Shown here piece after piece: positions 1 to 7,208 of a DNA stretch of 9,269 nucleotides. How positions within the stretch are numbered: the stretch's first letter is position 1; the number at the start of each line of letters is the position of its first letter. Both the position numbers and the translations under genes were made by a program. The DNA lies in the NCBI GenBank assembly GCA_023132105.1, contig JAGLYS010000147.1:1-9269 (forward strand), written 5' to 3'. The notes under the pieces are model-generated. The model had not been told where the DNA came from. It saw only the letters and a program-made list of their open reading frames with translations, and searched no databases. This DNA comes from Caldifarciminota bacterium (GTDB lineage: Bacteria; Hydrothermota; 32-111; QNBC01).

Positions 1-39
1 TCCTCGCCCTTGATGGGAGAGGACTAAGGTGAGGGTGAT
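1..39. repeat. Dispersed-type hairpin repeat, cut by window edge
   Basis: Bases 1-23 fold into an imperfect hairpin. TCCTC (1-5) pairs with GAGGA (19-23), CCC (7-9) pairs with GGG (15-17), the loop is TTGAT (10-14), and there is one G/A mismatch (6/18). It is followed by a G-rich tail, AAGGTGAGGGTGA (26-38). From memory, this combination (CCTCnCCC hairpin followed by AAGGTGAGGGTGA) resembles a palindromic intergenic repeat seen many times in diverse bacterial genomes and metagenome contigs. It is clearly GC-richer than its surroundings. Only one copy is visible and the left end may lie outside the window, so the repeat status rests on recognition, not on copies seen here. Confidence 0.55.
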
Positions 40-64
40 TGTATTCCATAAAAAGATATTTCTC

Positions 65-144
65 TTCGTGCAATTCATCCCAAATTCGTGTAATAAAAGC
101 AATAAATTATTATCTTCCCTTTAGTGAAATTCATTGCAAATCCG
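65..144. repeat. Two degenerate direct copies of a 24-bp repeat
   Basis: Positions 65-88 and 121-144 align without gaps with 19 of 24 bases identical; both contain the core AATTCAT followed by CAAAT. The copies are 56 bp apart from start to start. Motifs of the type TTCGTGnAATTC / AATCCGCGAATTCG remind me of degenerate intergenic repeats found in several environmental bacterial genomes. The second copy runs into the palindrome CGAATTCG (145-152) and then GGATATCC (157-164). No open reading frame crosses the region. It is probably decayed repetitive DNA with no role in expressing the downstream gene. Confidence 0.45.
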
Positions 145-216
145 CGAATTCGTATTGGATATCCCTCCCCTTCCTTGGTTAGAAATTCAAATACCATCAA
201 CCTTTATTTTTATTAG

Positions 217-244
217 TTGAAAATTTATAATATTTATGTATAAT
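217..244 (+). promoter_or_regulatory. Sigma70-type promoter of the six-gene operon
   Basis: A TTGAAA -35 box (217-222) and a perfect TATAAT -10 box (239-244) are separated by 16 bp. Transcription would start near 251, leaving a leader of about 20 nt before the ATG at 273, which leaves no room for a riboswitch. A second TATAAT (226-231) has no -35 box at proper spacing. It is the only good promoter upstream of the operon, and no operator palindrome overlaps it. Confidence 0.75.
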
Positions 245-261
245 ACAATGTTAGATTAAAT

Positions 262-267
262 AGGAGG
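262..267 (+). promoter_or_regulatory. Shine-Dalgarno site of the first operon gene
   Basis: AGGAGG sits 5 nt before the ATG at 273, a full-strength site that fixes the start codon and agrees with the signal peptide that follows immediately. Confidence 0.85.
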
Positions 268-272
268 AACGG

Positions 273-2708
273 ATGAATAAAATTCACAAACTGCTTTTTT
301 TACTGCTTTTTTTACCATTTTTCTTAAAAGCAATTCCGATACATGAAATCCAATATGTCCCGAATCCAACTGTAAATGATTCTTCGCTCTATGTAGGACA
401 AACTGTTACGATTAACGGGATAGTCTCTTTTGCATATCAATCCGGAGGTTCATCACCGAAAGAGTATTGTTTCGTTCAGGATTCTTCGGGTGCATGGAAC
501 GGAATTCTTGTATTCATCGGATATGTATCAGATAAGGGAAGGGCAACAATTGAAATGGGTGATAGCGTTACGATTACAGGAGAAGTTATAGAGTATTATG
601 GCGTAACTGAAATCGGAGGGTTTCCTGAGATCACCACACATAACAAAGGCCTTAAACCACATGCAGCTTATTGTACATCAACAAATGCTGTAAATGATGA
701 GAAATATGAAGGTGTACTTGTGGAAATCCGAAATGCAGTAACGCTTAATTCTTCAAGTAACAGTTGTGAATTTGACGATGGTTCAGGACCTATCAAATTC
801 TATGACAAATGTGATAATATAGGAACATTCCCTTCTAATGGTGATACGGTATTGCAAGCCATAGGAGTGTGTGATTACTATTCTACCGATGATATCTATG
901 AGGTATATCCAAGAGGGAATTTTGATATCGTTACGAGTGTAAATGGAACAGGTAAGGTAATACTTACGCCTGATACAGTATCAATCGATGATACACTGGA
1001 TATTGATTTTGCATTTTATCCCAGCGTAGATACGGTATTTGGAATTATCGGATTCACTCAAATATATATATCATCCTCTATCGGGTGGGATTCAAGCTCA
1101 AGTGATATTGTACTAACAGGAGATTTACAGAATGCAAGCTTTTCAATAAATCAACTCCCGAGTGGTGCACATTATTTGAATTTCTCGAATTTTCAACTTG
1201 TAGATCAGGGAAATATAACAATAAGAAATATAAGAACACCTTCAACACCGGGTGATCAATCCTTATTTATCAAAACCGGGACTGATTCTCTCTCCTCACT
1301 ATATATGTCGGATTACCCCAAATTGACAGTTTCAACCTCCTCAGGATCCGGTAAAGCAATGATTAACCCATATTTTCTTGCTTCCGGAATAAATAAATTT
1401 AAAATCATTCTAACACCGAATCTTGATACTGCGTTATTCACTGTCGGATATACACAATTAACGATACCATCAAACCTGTCCTGGAGTGGACTATATGATG
1501 ATATTAGTGTTTCGGCAGGTGTCTTATCAATATCCGGAAATGGTTCCGACACAATGCCTTATATACTTGAATGTAAACATATAGATCTTGTAGATACATT
1601 CTGTTTAAGAATAAGAAATATCGATGTCGATTCAACCGTTTACTCTATTAATTTCAATATCGAAACAGGAATTGATTCATCTATTCATTCTCTATGTGGA
1701 GATCAAAATATTGCATTAGTACAGAATTATCTATTTGATAGTTTAATTACTATATGGGAAGCTCAAAAACCGGGAGAAGATGGTTATAGTTCCGGAATGT
1801 ATAAAGAAACAGTAAAGATTCGGGGATTTGTCACAGGTCCTTCAGCGAGTTTTAATCCGACGGAATCAACCACAAGTTTTTATATACAAGACTCAACGGC
1901 AGGGATCAATGTCTTTACAGGTGAAGAGGATGCTTCGGAACGGTTCACACTTGGTAAAGAGGTTATTGTAAAAGGTATTATCGATGAATATAATGGTCTT
2001 ACGGAAATTATCTATGATGATATAAATAACATAACGATAATAAGTGATTCAGGTGCATATATTACTCCTGAAATCTTACCCTTATCCTCGGGTTTAAATG
2101 AGAGAAACGAAGGGAAGCTTTTTAAGGTTGAAAAGTGTGTTCTCGGTTCCACACCTTATTTGGCAGGTACCGGGTACAATATGCAAGTTTGGAACGGACA
2201 ATCAGTAATAGACATTAGAATTAACAATTCCACGGGCATACCTGATGATACAATATTTACAAATCTTAAAAACGGTGATTATGTATCTATTACAGGTATC
2301 GAAGGGCAATATGACAGTTCGGAACCATATTCATCGGGATATCAGTTAATGCCGAGATTTCTTAGTGATCTATCATTGATTACACCTCCGGACACAACAG
2401 ATCAAATGAATATATCTCTATATCCAAATCCATTCAGACCAGATAACGGTGAAATGCTTAATATTGACATTATTGGAACCACCGGTGGGAAATTCGATCT
2501 AAAAGTCTATGACCTTAAAGGTAGACTTGTAAAAACCTTCGGAACGAATATGGCATCCGGTAATATTAGTTTCTGGTGGAACGGAAGAAATGACCATGAT
2601 TCATATCTTAACATAGGTCCATACATTATTGTATATACATTAAAAATGCCTAACGGTACGAGAAAGAGAATAAAAAAAGCCATTGTAATTGGAACTCAAT
2701 TAAAGTAA
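273..2708 (+). CDS. Secreted multi-OB-fold protein with FlgD/T9SS-like C-terminal domain
   Basis: Predicted exported protein of 811 residues; function unknown. Residues 1-20 form a signal peptide (lysines, leucine/phenylalanine core, cleavage after LKA). The first part, starting IHEIQYVPNP, looks like the OB-fold domain (YhcR/ExeM-type) found before extracellular nucleases: OB-like unit A about 23-135, unit B about 143-222. Two related modules of about 130 residues follow (about 224-353 and 357-480; for example QLVDQGNITIRNI against DLVDTFCLRIRNI). A second OB-like pair covers about 510-600 and 612-700; CFVQDSSG (66-73) matches FYIQDSTAG (536-544), and GEVIEYYGVTEI (103-114) matches GIIDEYNGLTEI (568-579). 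The end (about 710-806), with LYPNPF, VYDLKGRLVKTF and FWWNGRNDHD, is a FlgD Ig-like domain similar to type IX sorting domains. No nuclease or other catalytic domain is visible, so it is more likely a binding or scaffold protein. First gene of the operon, 12 nt before the PorV-like gene. Confidence 0.85.
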   Translation: MNKIHKLLFLLLFLPFFLKAIPIHEIQYVPNPTVNDSSLYVGQTVTINGIVSFAYQSGGSSPKEYCFVQDSSGAWNGILVFIGYVSDKGRATIEMGDSVTITGEVIEYYGVTEIGGFPEITTHNKGLKPHAAYCTSTNAVNDEKYEGVLVEIRNAVTLNSSSNSCEFDDGSGPIKFYDKCDNIGTFPSNGDTVLQAIGVCDYYSTDDIYEVYPRGNFDIVTSVNGTGKVILTPDTVSIDDTLDIDFAFYPSVDTVFGIIGFTQIYISSSIGWDSSSSDIVLTGDLQNASFSINQLPSGAHYLNFSNFQLVDQGNITIRNIRTPSTPGDQSLFIKTGTDSLSSLYMSDYPKLTVSTSSGSGKAMINPYFLASGINKFKIILTPNLDTALFTVGYTQLTIPSNLSWSGLYDDISVSAGVLSISGNGSDTMPYILECKHIDLVDTFCLRIRNIDVDSTVYSINFNIETGIDSSIHSLCGDQNIALVQNYLFDSLITIWEAQKPGEDGYSSGMYKETVKIRGFVTGPSASFNPTESTTSFYIQDSTAGINVFTGEEDASERFTLGKEVIVKGIIDEYNGLTEIIYDDINNITIISDSGAYITPEILPLSSGLNERNEGKLFKVEKCVLGSTPYLAGTGYNMQVWNGQSVIDIRINNSTGIPDDTIFTNLKNGDYVSITGIEGQYDSSEPYSSGYQLMPRFLSDLSLITPPDTTDQMNISLYPNPFRPDNGEMLNIDIIGTTGGKFDLKVYDLKGRLVKTFGTNMASGNISFWWNGRNDHDSYLNIGPYIIVYTLKMPNGTRKRIKKAIVIGTQLK
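291..314 (+). repeat. 12-bp tandem duplication in the signal peptide
   Basis: CTGCTTTTTTTA occurs twice in perfect tandem (291-302 and 303-314), each unit encoding Leu-Leu-Phe-Leu (residues 7-14). Each carries a run of seven T. Loss or gain of a unit would change the hydrophobic core in frame, while slippage in a T run would shift the frame. Confidence 0.9.
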
Positions 2709-2720
2709 GGCAGGTGCTAT

Positions 2721-3572
2721 ATGAAACGAACAATTCTTTTATTAATCTTGATTTTCCCAATGATCTCATACGGAGCATTTGAAGGATTTAATATAGATAT
2801 TATAGGTGACGGAAGAGCAAATGTTCAAGCTGCCTTATATGGCGATATGACATCATCCTTTATAAATCCCGCATCATTTACCAATATAGATAAACATTCC
2901 ATAAGTGTTGGTTATAGTAAATTATTTATGATGTATAATCATTTTTATGTTTCTTACGGGGCTAAAACATCAGTGGGTAATATCGGATTATCCTATATCG
3001 AAAGAGATATAACAGGTGATTTTACTGACTCATTGAATTATGTTTTTTCCAATGGAGTACTTGAAAGTGAAAAGGGAATATTCTTTACACATAATTTCAA
3101 TATTGCGGAACATATACATGCCGGTTATAATTTTAAATTATACAATATAAGTATGAAGAGATTTGGTAGTGCAAATGCTATATCTCTGGATTTTGGCTTT
3201 ATAGGAAACCTATTCTCAACATTTTCAATTGGTGCGGCAGTTCATAATATCAATAGACCAATATTTGGGAAGGTAATTGCTTATTACATTCCTGCAAATC
3301 TCATTCTCGGTTTATCATATGAACCCTATAATGGTCTTTTAACTTCACTGCAGTTTGAAAAGGAAGAGGGATACGATACAAGGGTAGCAGCTGCTATTGA
3401 TTATGAAGTTCTTTCTCACTATTTAACAATAAGAACAGGTATATCAACAAACCCAATGTTATACAGTGCTGGATTTTCGTTAAAATATGGCAAATTTGCT
3501 CTTAACTATGCGTATAAAAGCCAAAGAGAAATCAGTGATTCTCATGAGGTTGGAATCTCCATAAACTTTTAG
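2721..3572 (+). CDS. PorV/PorQ-like outer-membrane beta-barrel protein
   Basis: A 283-residue predicted outer-membrane barrel. Residues 1-18 form a signal peptide ending in SYG. The mature N-terminus has the PorV/PorQ/UPF0164-type opening: a GRANVQAALYGD stretch, then a SSFINPASF stretch (small residues before an Asn-Pro-Ala turn), followed by alternating hydrophobic strands. The protein ends VGISINF, with the terminal phenylalanine expected of a BAM-recognised beta-signal. The length fits the family. In type IX systems, PorV is a shuttle that carries CTD-bearing cargo from the translocon to the surface. Here the adjacent upstream gene encodes a protein with such a CTD-like domain, so a carrier or anchor role is a reasonable inference. 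An AGGTG ribosome site (2712-2716) precedes the ATG. It could instead be a general porin-like barrel; no other type IX secretion component is present in the window. Confidence 0.75.
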   Translation: MKRTILLLILIFPMISYGAFEGFNIDIIGDGRANVQAALYGDMTSSFINPASFTNIDKHSISVGYSKLFMMYNHFYVSYGAKTSVGNIGLSYIERDITGDFTDSLNYVFSNGVLESEKGIFFTHNFNIAEHIHAGYNFKLYNISMKRFGSANAISLDFGFIGNLFSTFSIGAAVHNINRPIFGKVIAYYIPANLILGLSYEPYNGLLTSLQFEKEEGYDTRVAAAIDYEVLSHYLTIRTGISTNPMLYSAGFSLKYGKFALNYAYKSQREISDSHEVGISINF

Positions 3573-3576
3573 GAGG
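3571..3576 (+). promoter_or_regulatory. Shine-Dalgarno site overlapping the upstream stop codon
   Basis: AGGAGG shares two bases with the TAG stop (3570-3572) of the PorV-like gene and lies 6 nt before the ATG at 3583. The arrangement favours translational coupling between the two genes. Confidence 0.75.
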
Positions 3577-3582
3577 TAGCTT

Positions 3583-6000
3583 ATGAAAAAATATTTCTAC
3601 TATCTCCTTTTTATCATAATATTTATTACACCATTATTTGGAGATATGGCATATGATATAAATAAAATTAGCAAACAGGAATTAGAAAAATTTATAAAAA
3701 ACAATCAAATTGCTGAGAAGCTAATACTATACAGAAATGATTACGGTTCTTTCTCCAGCATATATGAACTATGGAATATTAATGGAATGACAAAAGATAT
3801 TTTTTTATTACTTAAAGAGAATTGCTCATTAATACCTTTGAAGGAGGTTTCAAGGAGTGAGCAAAAGATTGAATATCTAAAGTCGAAACTTGCTTCCGAA
3901 GATAGTCCTCGAGAAGGGGCAATTGATTTATGGGAAAATTTACTTATGTATCCTATGGATATTAATAATGCTACATATAAAGAGATTGCGAATATTGACC
4001 GTGTTAATAATGTTGATGCAGCGGCAATCGTCAATCATAGAAAGAAATGGGGAACATTCAGATATGTCTCGAATCTCAATCATATCGAATATTTAACCCA
4101 TTACGGTACTGTAAATCTTCGCGATTACATAAGAGTTGGTGGAGATAAATATCTAAAACCATTTTATGGCTATTTTAGAACAAATATTGAAAGTGAAAAC
4201 CAATTACCCTATTTTGATTGTAATATATCAGCTCTTATTGCTGTGCTTAACTCCTCTATAAGTGATATTAGTGATACGGGAGATACATATTCCGCATTAT
4301 CTAATGCCGGTTGGACAGATAATGAAATAGTAGGATTAAGAAACGATCTTAGTAAAGCAAAAAGTGAATTAACGAATATCAAAATGCTACCAAACATATC
4401 AGAGAAACTTAAATTCGGTTACAGAGATAAAATTACAGGAGGAGCTTCTTTCTTCAGAAGAAATGGTAGAAATGAATTAATTAAAGGATATCTATCCGTT
4501 TCGAATTATCCTTTTTTAAAGAATTTAATACTTGGGAATTATAGAGTTACATTCAATAATGGACTTATGATAGATAATACCGATGAAGTAAGAAGTAGAA
4601 TATTAAGTAGAACCGATGGTATTTTCGGAGATCTAACTTCGAATAGAGAATTTATGTTTAAAGGAGCAGCAACGGAACTTAATATCTGGAATTTTAATTT
4701 TATAGGTTTCTATTCGAATGCAGAAAGAGATGCCATACTCAATAGAGATACAACTTCATTTAATATGCTTATAGATCTTCCTTATGATCTTTCTATTTTT
4801 AACAATAAAGTTACTGAAACAACATATGGTGGAAAACTTGATTTTAATCTTGGTAGATTTCAAATGATTCCAGCAGGTACATTTATCGGAGTCGAAGGAT
4901 TGAATATCTCATATGATAAATTATGGAGACCTTCTGCTGAAGAACTTGATATACCCGGGGATGCCAATTCTATTATAGATCCGAATTATACTACAATTAA
5001 GGGAGACAGCACACTTCAATTTCTTGGTGGTTATTTTAAAACGGTTATAAAGAATTCATCCGTCGATTTGGAATATATTAAAAGTTCTAAAGACGGATAT
5101 GCATTTACAGGTAAAGTTGATATCATCTTCAATGATTTTTTCCTGAATGCAATGTACAGAGATTATGATGTTGTATATTTTAATCCGTATATGAGAGGAT
5201 TTATGGAACAGGACAGATTTGACGATGGTCTATTTGAAAAAGATTACAGATTGCTTAATCCGCTCTATTCATACCTTCAGGATTTCCCCTCCCCTAAATC
5301 CGAAAAGGGTATATACCTTGGCACCAGATACAAATTCTCTCAGAGCTTTACAATCACACATCTCTATATCGATTTGTGGCAAAACAAAGCATATAGTATT
5401 AACAACTATAGGGTTCAGGGAGAACTTGAATATAGACCGATATTTCCTCTTCATATTAGATTGAAAGGGAAATACCAATCCAAATATCTATACAAGGAAA
5501 TAGAACCTACAAATTCAAGAACATTCGAATCTACATTCAGGGTTTTTGCAACATTTCCAAACAGAGATTATCTTAATACCGAAATCAGGTACGGTCAGGT
5601 TCATTTAACACCAAACCCAAAATATGGTTATAGATCATTAATTAACGGTGGATATATAAATACATCATTTGACCACAAATTCAGCAGTAATCTTAGCTTA
5701 ATCGGAGGAATAGCCGTCTGGAAAACAAATGGTATGAGCCAATGGATTTTTGAAGACACGGGCATTGACTTTCTTTATGGTGACGGACACAAATTTTATC
5801 TGACATTTTCAGATAATATAAATAAGAATTTATATATTCGTTTGAAATACAGGTATAAGTCAACAATTTACAATCACTCCGGTATGGAAACAACGGATTA
5901 CCCACCACATTTTGAAAACGGTGATCCCAAACCAATTAGACCTTTTGTTGATTATCAAAATGAGAATGCTATATATCTTGAAGTAGATTTGAGATGGTAG
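3583..6000 (+). CDS. Helix-hairpin-helix/outer-membrane beta-barrel fusion protein
   Basis: An 805-residue exported protein. Residues 1-20 are a signal peptide (cleavage near LFG). Residues 24-85 and 125-185 form two ComEA-like helix-hairpin-helix (HhH) regions: DINKISKQELEKF...YRNDYGSFSSIYEL and DINNATYKEI...NHRKKWGTFRYVSNL follow the ComEA pattern of DIN, helix, YR/HR, GxF, and a 'xL' helix. The usual glycine hairpin (LPGIGxxxA) is lost: the second copy has RVNNVDAAA, and only NINGM (about 65-69) keeps part of it. Residues about 190-805 are rich in alternating aromatic strands and end YLEVDLRW, a classic outer-membrane beta-signal with a terminal aromatic. The segment 236-268 looks helical and may be a loop or plug. 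The family resembles large HhH-barrel proteins annotated in Bacteroidota and relatives, with no established function. The HhH part should face the periplasm. Gap to the next gene is 8 nt. Confidence 0.78.
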   Translation: MKKYFYYLLFIIIFITPLFGDMAYDINKISKQELEKFIKNNQIAEKLILYRNDYGSFSSIYELWNINGMTKDIFLLLKENCSLIPLKEVSRSEQKIEYLKSKLASEDSPREGAIDLWENLLMYPMDINNATYKEIANIDRVNNVDAAAIVNHRKKWGTFRYVSNLNHIEYLTHYGTVNLRDYIRVGGDKYLKPFYGYFRTNIESENQLPYFDCNISALIAVLNSSISDISDTGDTYSALSNAGWTDNEIVGLRNDLSKAKSELTNIKMLPNISEKLKFGYRDKITGGASFFRRNGRNELIKGYLSVSNYPFLKNLILGNYRVTFNNGLMIDNTDEVRSRILSRTDGIFGDLTSNREFMFKGAATELNIWNFNFIGFYSNAERDAILNRDTTSFNMLIDLPYDLSIFNNKVTETTYGGKLDFNLGRFQMIPAGTFIGVEGLNISYDKLWRPSAEELDIPGDANSIIDPNYTTIKGDSTLQFLGGYFKTVIKNSSVDLEYIKSSKDGYAFTGKVDIIFNDFFLNAMYRDYDVVYFNPYMRGFMEQDRFDDGLFEKDYRLLNPLYSYLQDFPSPKSEKGIYLGTRYKFSQSFTITHLYIDLWQNKAYSINNYRVQGELEYRPIFPLHIRLKGKYQSKYLYKEIEPTNSRTFESTFRVFATFPNRDYLNTEIRYGQVHLTPNPKYGYRSLINGGYINTSFDHKFSSNLSLIGGIAVWKTNGMSQWIFEDTGIDFLYGDGHKFYLTFSDNINKNLYIRLKYRYKSTIYNHSGMETTDYPPHFENGDPKPIRPFVDYQNENAIYLEVDLRW

Positions 6001-6004
6001 GAGG
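5999..6004 (+). promoter_or_regulatory. Shine-Dalgarno site deciding the start of the FadL-like gene
   Basis: AGGAGG overlaps the TAG stop (5998-6000) of the HhH-barrel gene and ends 4 nt before the ATG at 6009. An earlier in-frame ATG (5994) lies upstream of this site and would add only MVGGN in front of the signal peptide, so 6009 is the better start. Confidence 0.8.
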
Positions 6005-6008
6005 AAAT

Positions 6009-7208
6009 ATGAAAAAGGCATATATAATTATAATTGCGATTACTATAATAACCTTATTCACATCTTTAAGTGCATATAATCTTGAAGGTATTAACGGATA
6101 TGGTGATTTTGATTTTTTAAATACATTGAATTATAACAAATCGATGATTGTAAATTCAGCATCTATTTTTAATCTTGATCAAGGATTAAGTTTAATGATA
6201 GGTTGTGATTATATTGTAGTAAATGAAAAAAGAAGTGTGAAATTATTTGATTCTTATGACAATTATCTGGCGGATTATACGATTTATGAAAATAGTTTCC
6301 CATATTACGGATTACATAATTTCGAAATTGCATTTAGAAGTAAGTATGTCTCCGCTGGGCTTGTATATGCACCATTTAGAACGAATGCTTATAATTATAA
6401 TCTTATTGAACATGATGATTACTATGTAAAAACAGGCGAAATTATAAGGTATATTCAAGATAATTCTAATAGGGTTGGATTTGTATTGGGTGCGACCCCT
6501 CTTCCTTGGCTTGGTATTTCGGGAAGTTATCAGAACATTCAGGGAAAAGAATATCATAGATATGAACATCTCTTTGTAGATGTTAATATGGAAGACACAA
6601 CAATAATTGACAAATATGCATTTTCAGGGAATCTATTTAATGTAGGAATAAATATAACACCGGGCAATTTTGTAAAAGCATCAATTTTTACAAGATTCAG
6701 GCCTAAAATTAGAATTCAGGATGATAGGACTACAGACACTTTAACTCTAACATATACCAATTATGTTAGATACCCATATGTTTTCGGAGGGGAAATAGAA
6801 TTGAAAATGCCCAATAAGTTACCTGTAACGCTAATTGTCGATGGCAATTATACTATGTGGAATAACATTCAAATTACTACACCAAATGATTCGGTATATT
6901 ATGATAATACATTGAATAATTCTTTTTATATAAAGGTTCAGGTAGAGCATAAACTGAGTAGTAGTCAAAGAATATCCTTTGGGACATCAGTCCAACAATC
7001 ATATATTGAAACTGATCTTCTGATACCATCATATATAATATCATATACATACCATTCGGATAACAATTTGAATCTAACCGGAACATTCAGATATGTTGAT
7101 TACGGGATTCCATGTACGGTTCTTGATGAAAATTGTATGGAAAATTCGAATGTAAATTTTAGTAATTACTATTTTAACATTATACTATCTAAATCCGTTA
7201 GTTTTTGA
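6009..7208 (+). CDS. FadL/OmpP1-like outer-membrane beta-barrel protein
   Basis: A 399-residue predicted outer-membrane protein. The signal peptide (residues 1-22, MKKAY, isoleucine-rich core, ending SLSA) begins exactly at the ATG at 6009. The remainder is almost wholly amphipathic beta-strand with aromatic girdles (SAGLVYAPF, RVGFVLGATPLPWLGISGSYQ, NVGINITPGNFVKASIFTRFRPKI), a pattern I associate with the OmpP1/FadL/TodX superfamily. That family transports hydrophobic compounds or, in derived forms, includes PorV itself. It ends FNIILSKSVSF, with an aromatic C-terminal residue. The FadL assignment is by overall look only; I see no characteristic N-terminal NPA hatch motif, so 'outer-membrane barrel' is safer than 'transporter'. 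The stop TGA overlaps the queH start as TGATG, so it is cotranscribed and probably translationally coupled. Confidence 0.7.
   Translation: MKKAYIIIIAITIITLFTSLSAYNLEGINGYGDFDFLNTLNYNKSMIVNSASIFNLDQGLSLMIGCDYIVVNEKRSVKLFDSYDNYLADYTIYENSFPYYGLHNFEIAFRSKYVSAGLVYAPFRTNAYNYNLIEHDDYYVKTGEIIRYIQDNSNRVGFVLGATPLPWLGISGSYQNIQGKEYHRYEHLFVDVNMEDTTIIDKYAFSGNLFNVGINITPGNFVKASIFTRFRPKIRIQDDRTTDTLTLTYTNYVRYPYVFGGEIELKMPNKLPVTLIVDGNYTMWNNIQITTPNDSVYYDNTLNNSFYIKVQVEHKLSSSQRISFGTSVQQSYIETDLLIPSYIISYTYHSDNNLNLTGTFRYVDYGIPCTVLDENCMENSNVNFSNYYFNIILSKSVSF

Noticed and set aside
245..272. Leader of the operon as a riboswitch (queuosine precursor or thiamine, given the genes at the end)
   Set aside because: The predicted leader is only about 20 nt, too short for any known preQ1 or TPP aptamer.
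3741..4034. Minus-strand open frame inside the HhH-barrel gene
   Set aside because: It lies wholly within a convincing plus-strand gene and its translation shows no domain, so it is a shadow frame; the other short antisense frames under the operon were rejected for the same reason.
5994..6008. Earlier ATG for the FadL-like gene
   Set aside because: It lies before the ribosome binding site at 5999-6004 and would put MVGGN ahead of a normal signal peptide.
7205..7207. TTG as start of queH
   Set aside because: The next codon is an ATG that forms the usual TGATG stop-start overlap; TTG has no ribosome site to support it.
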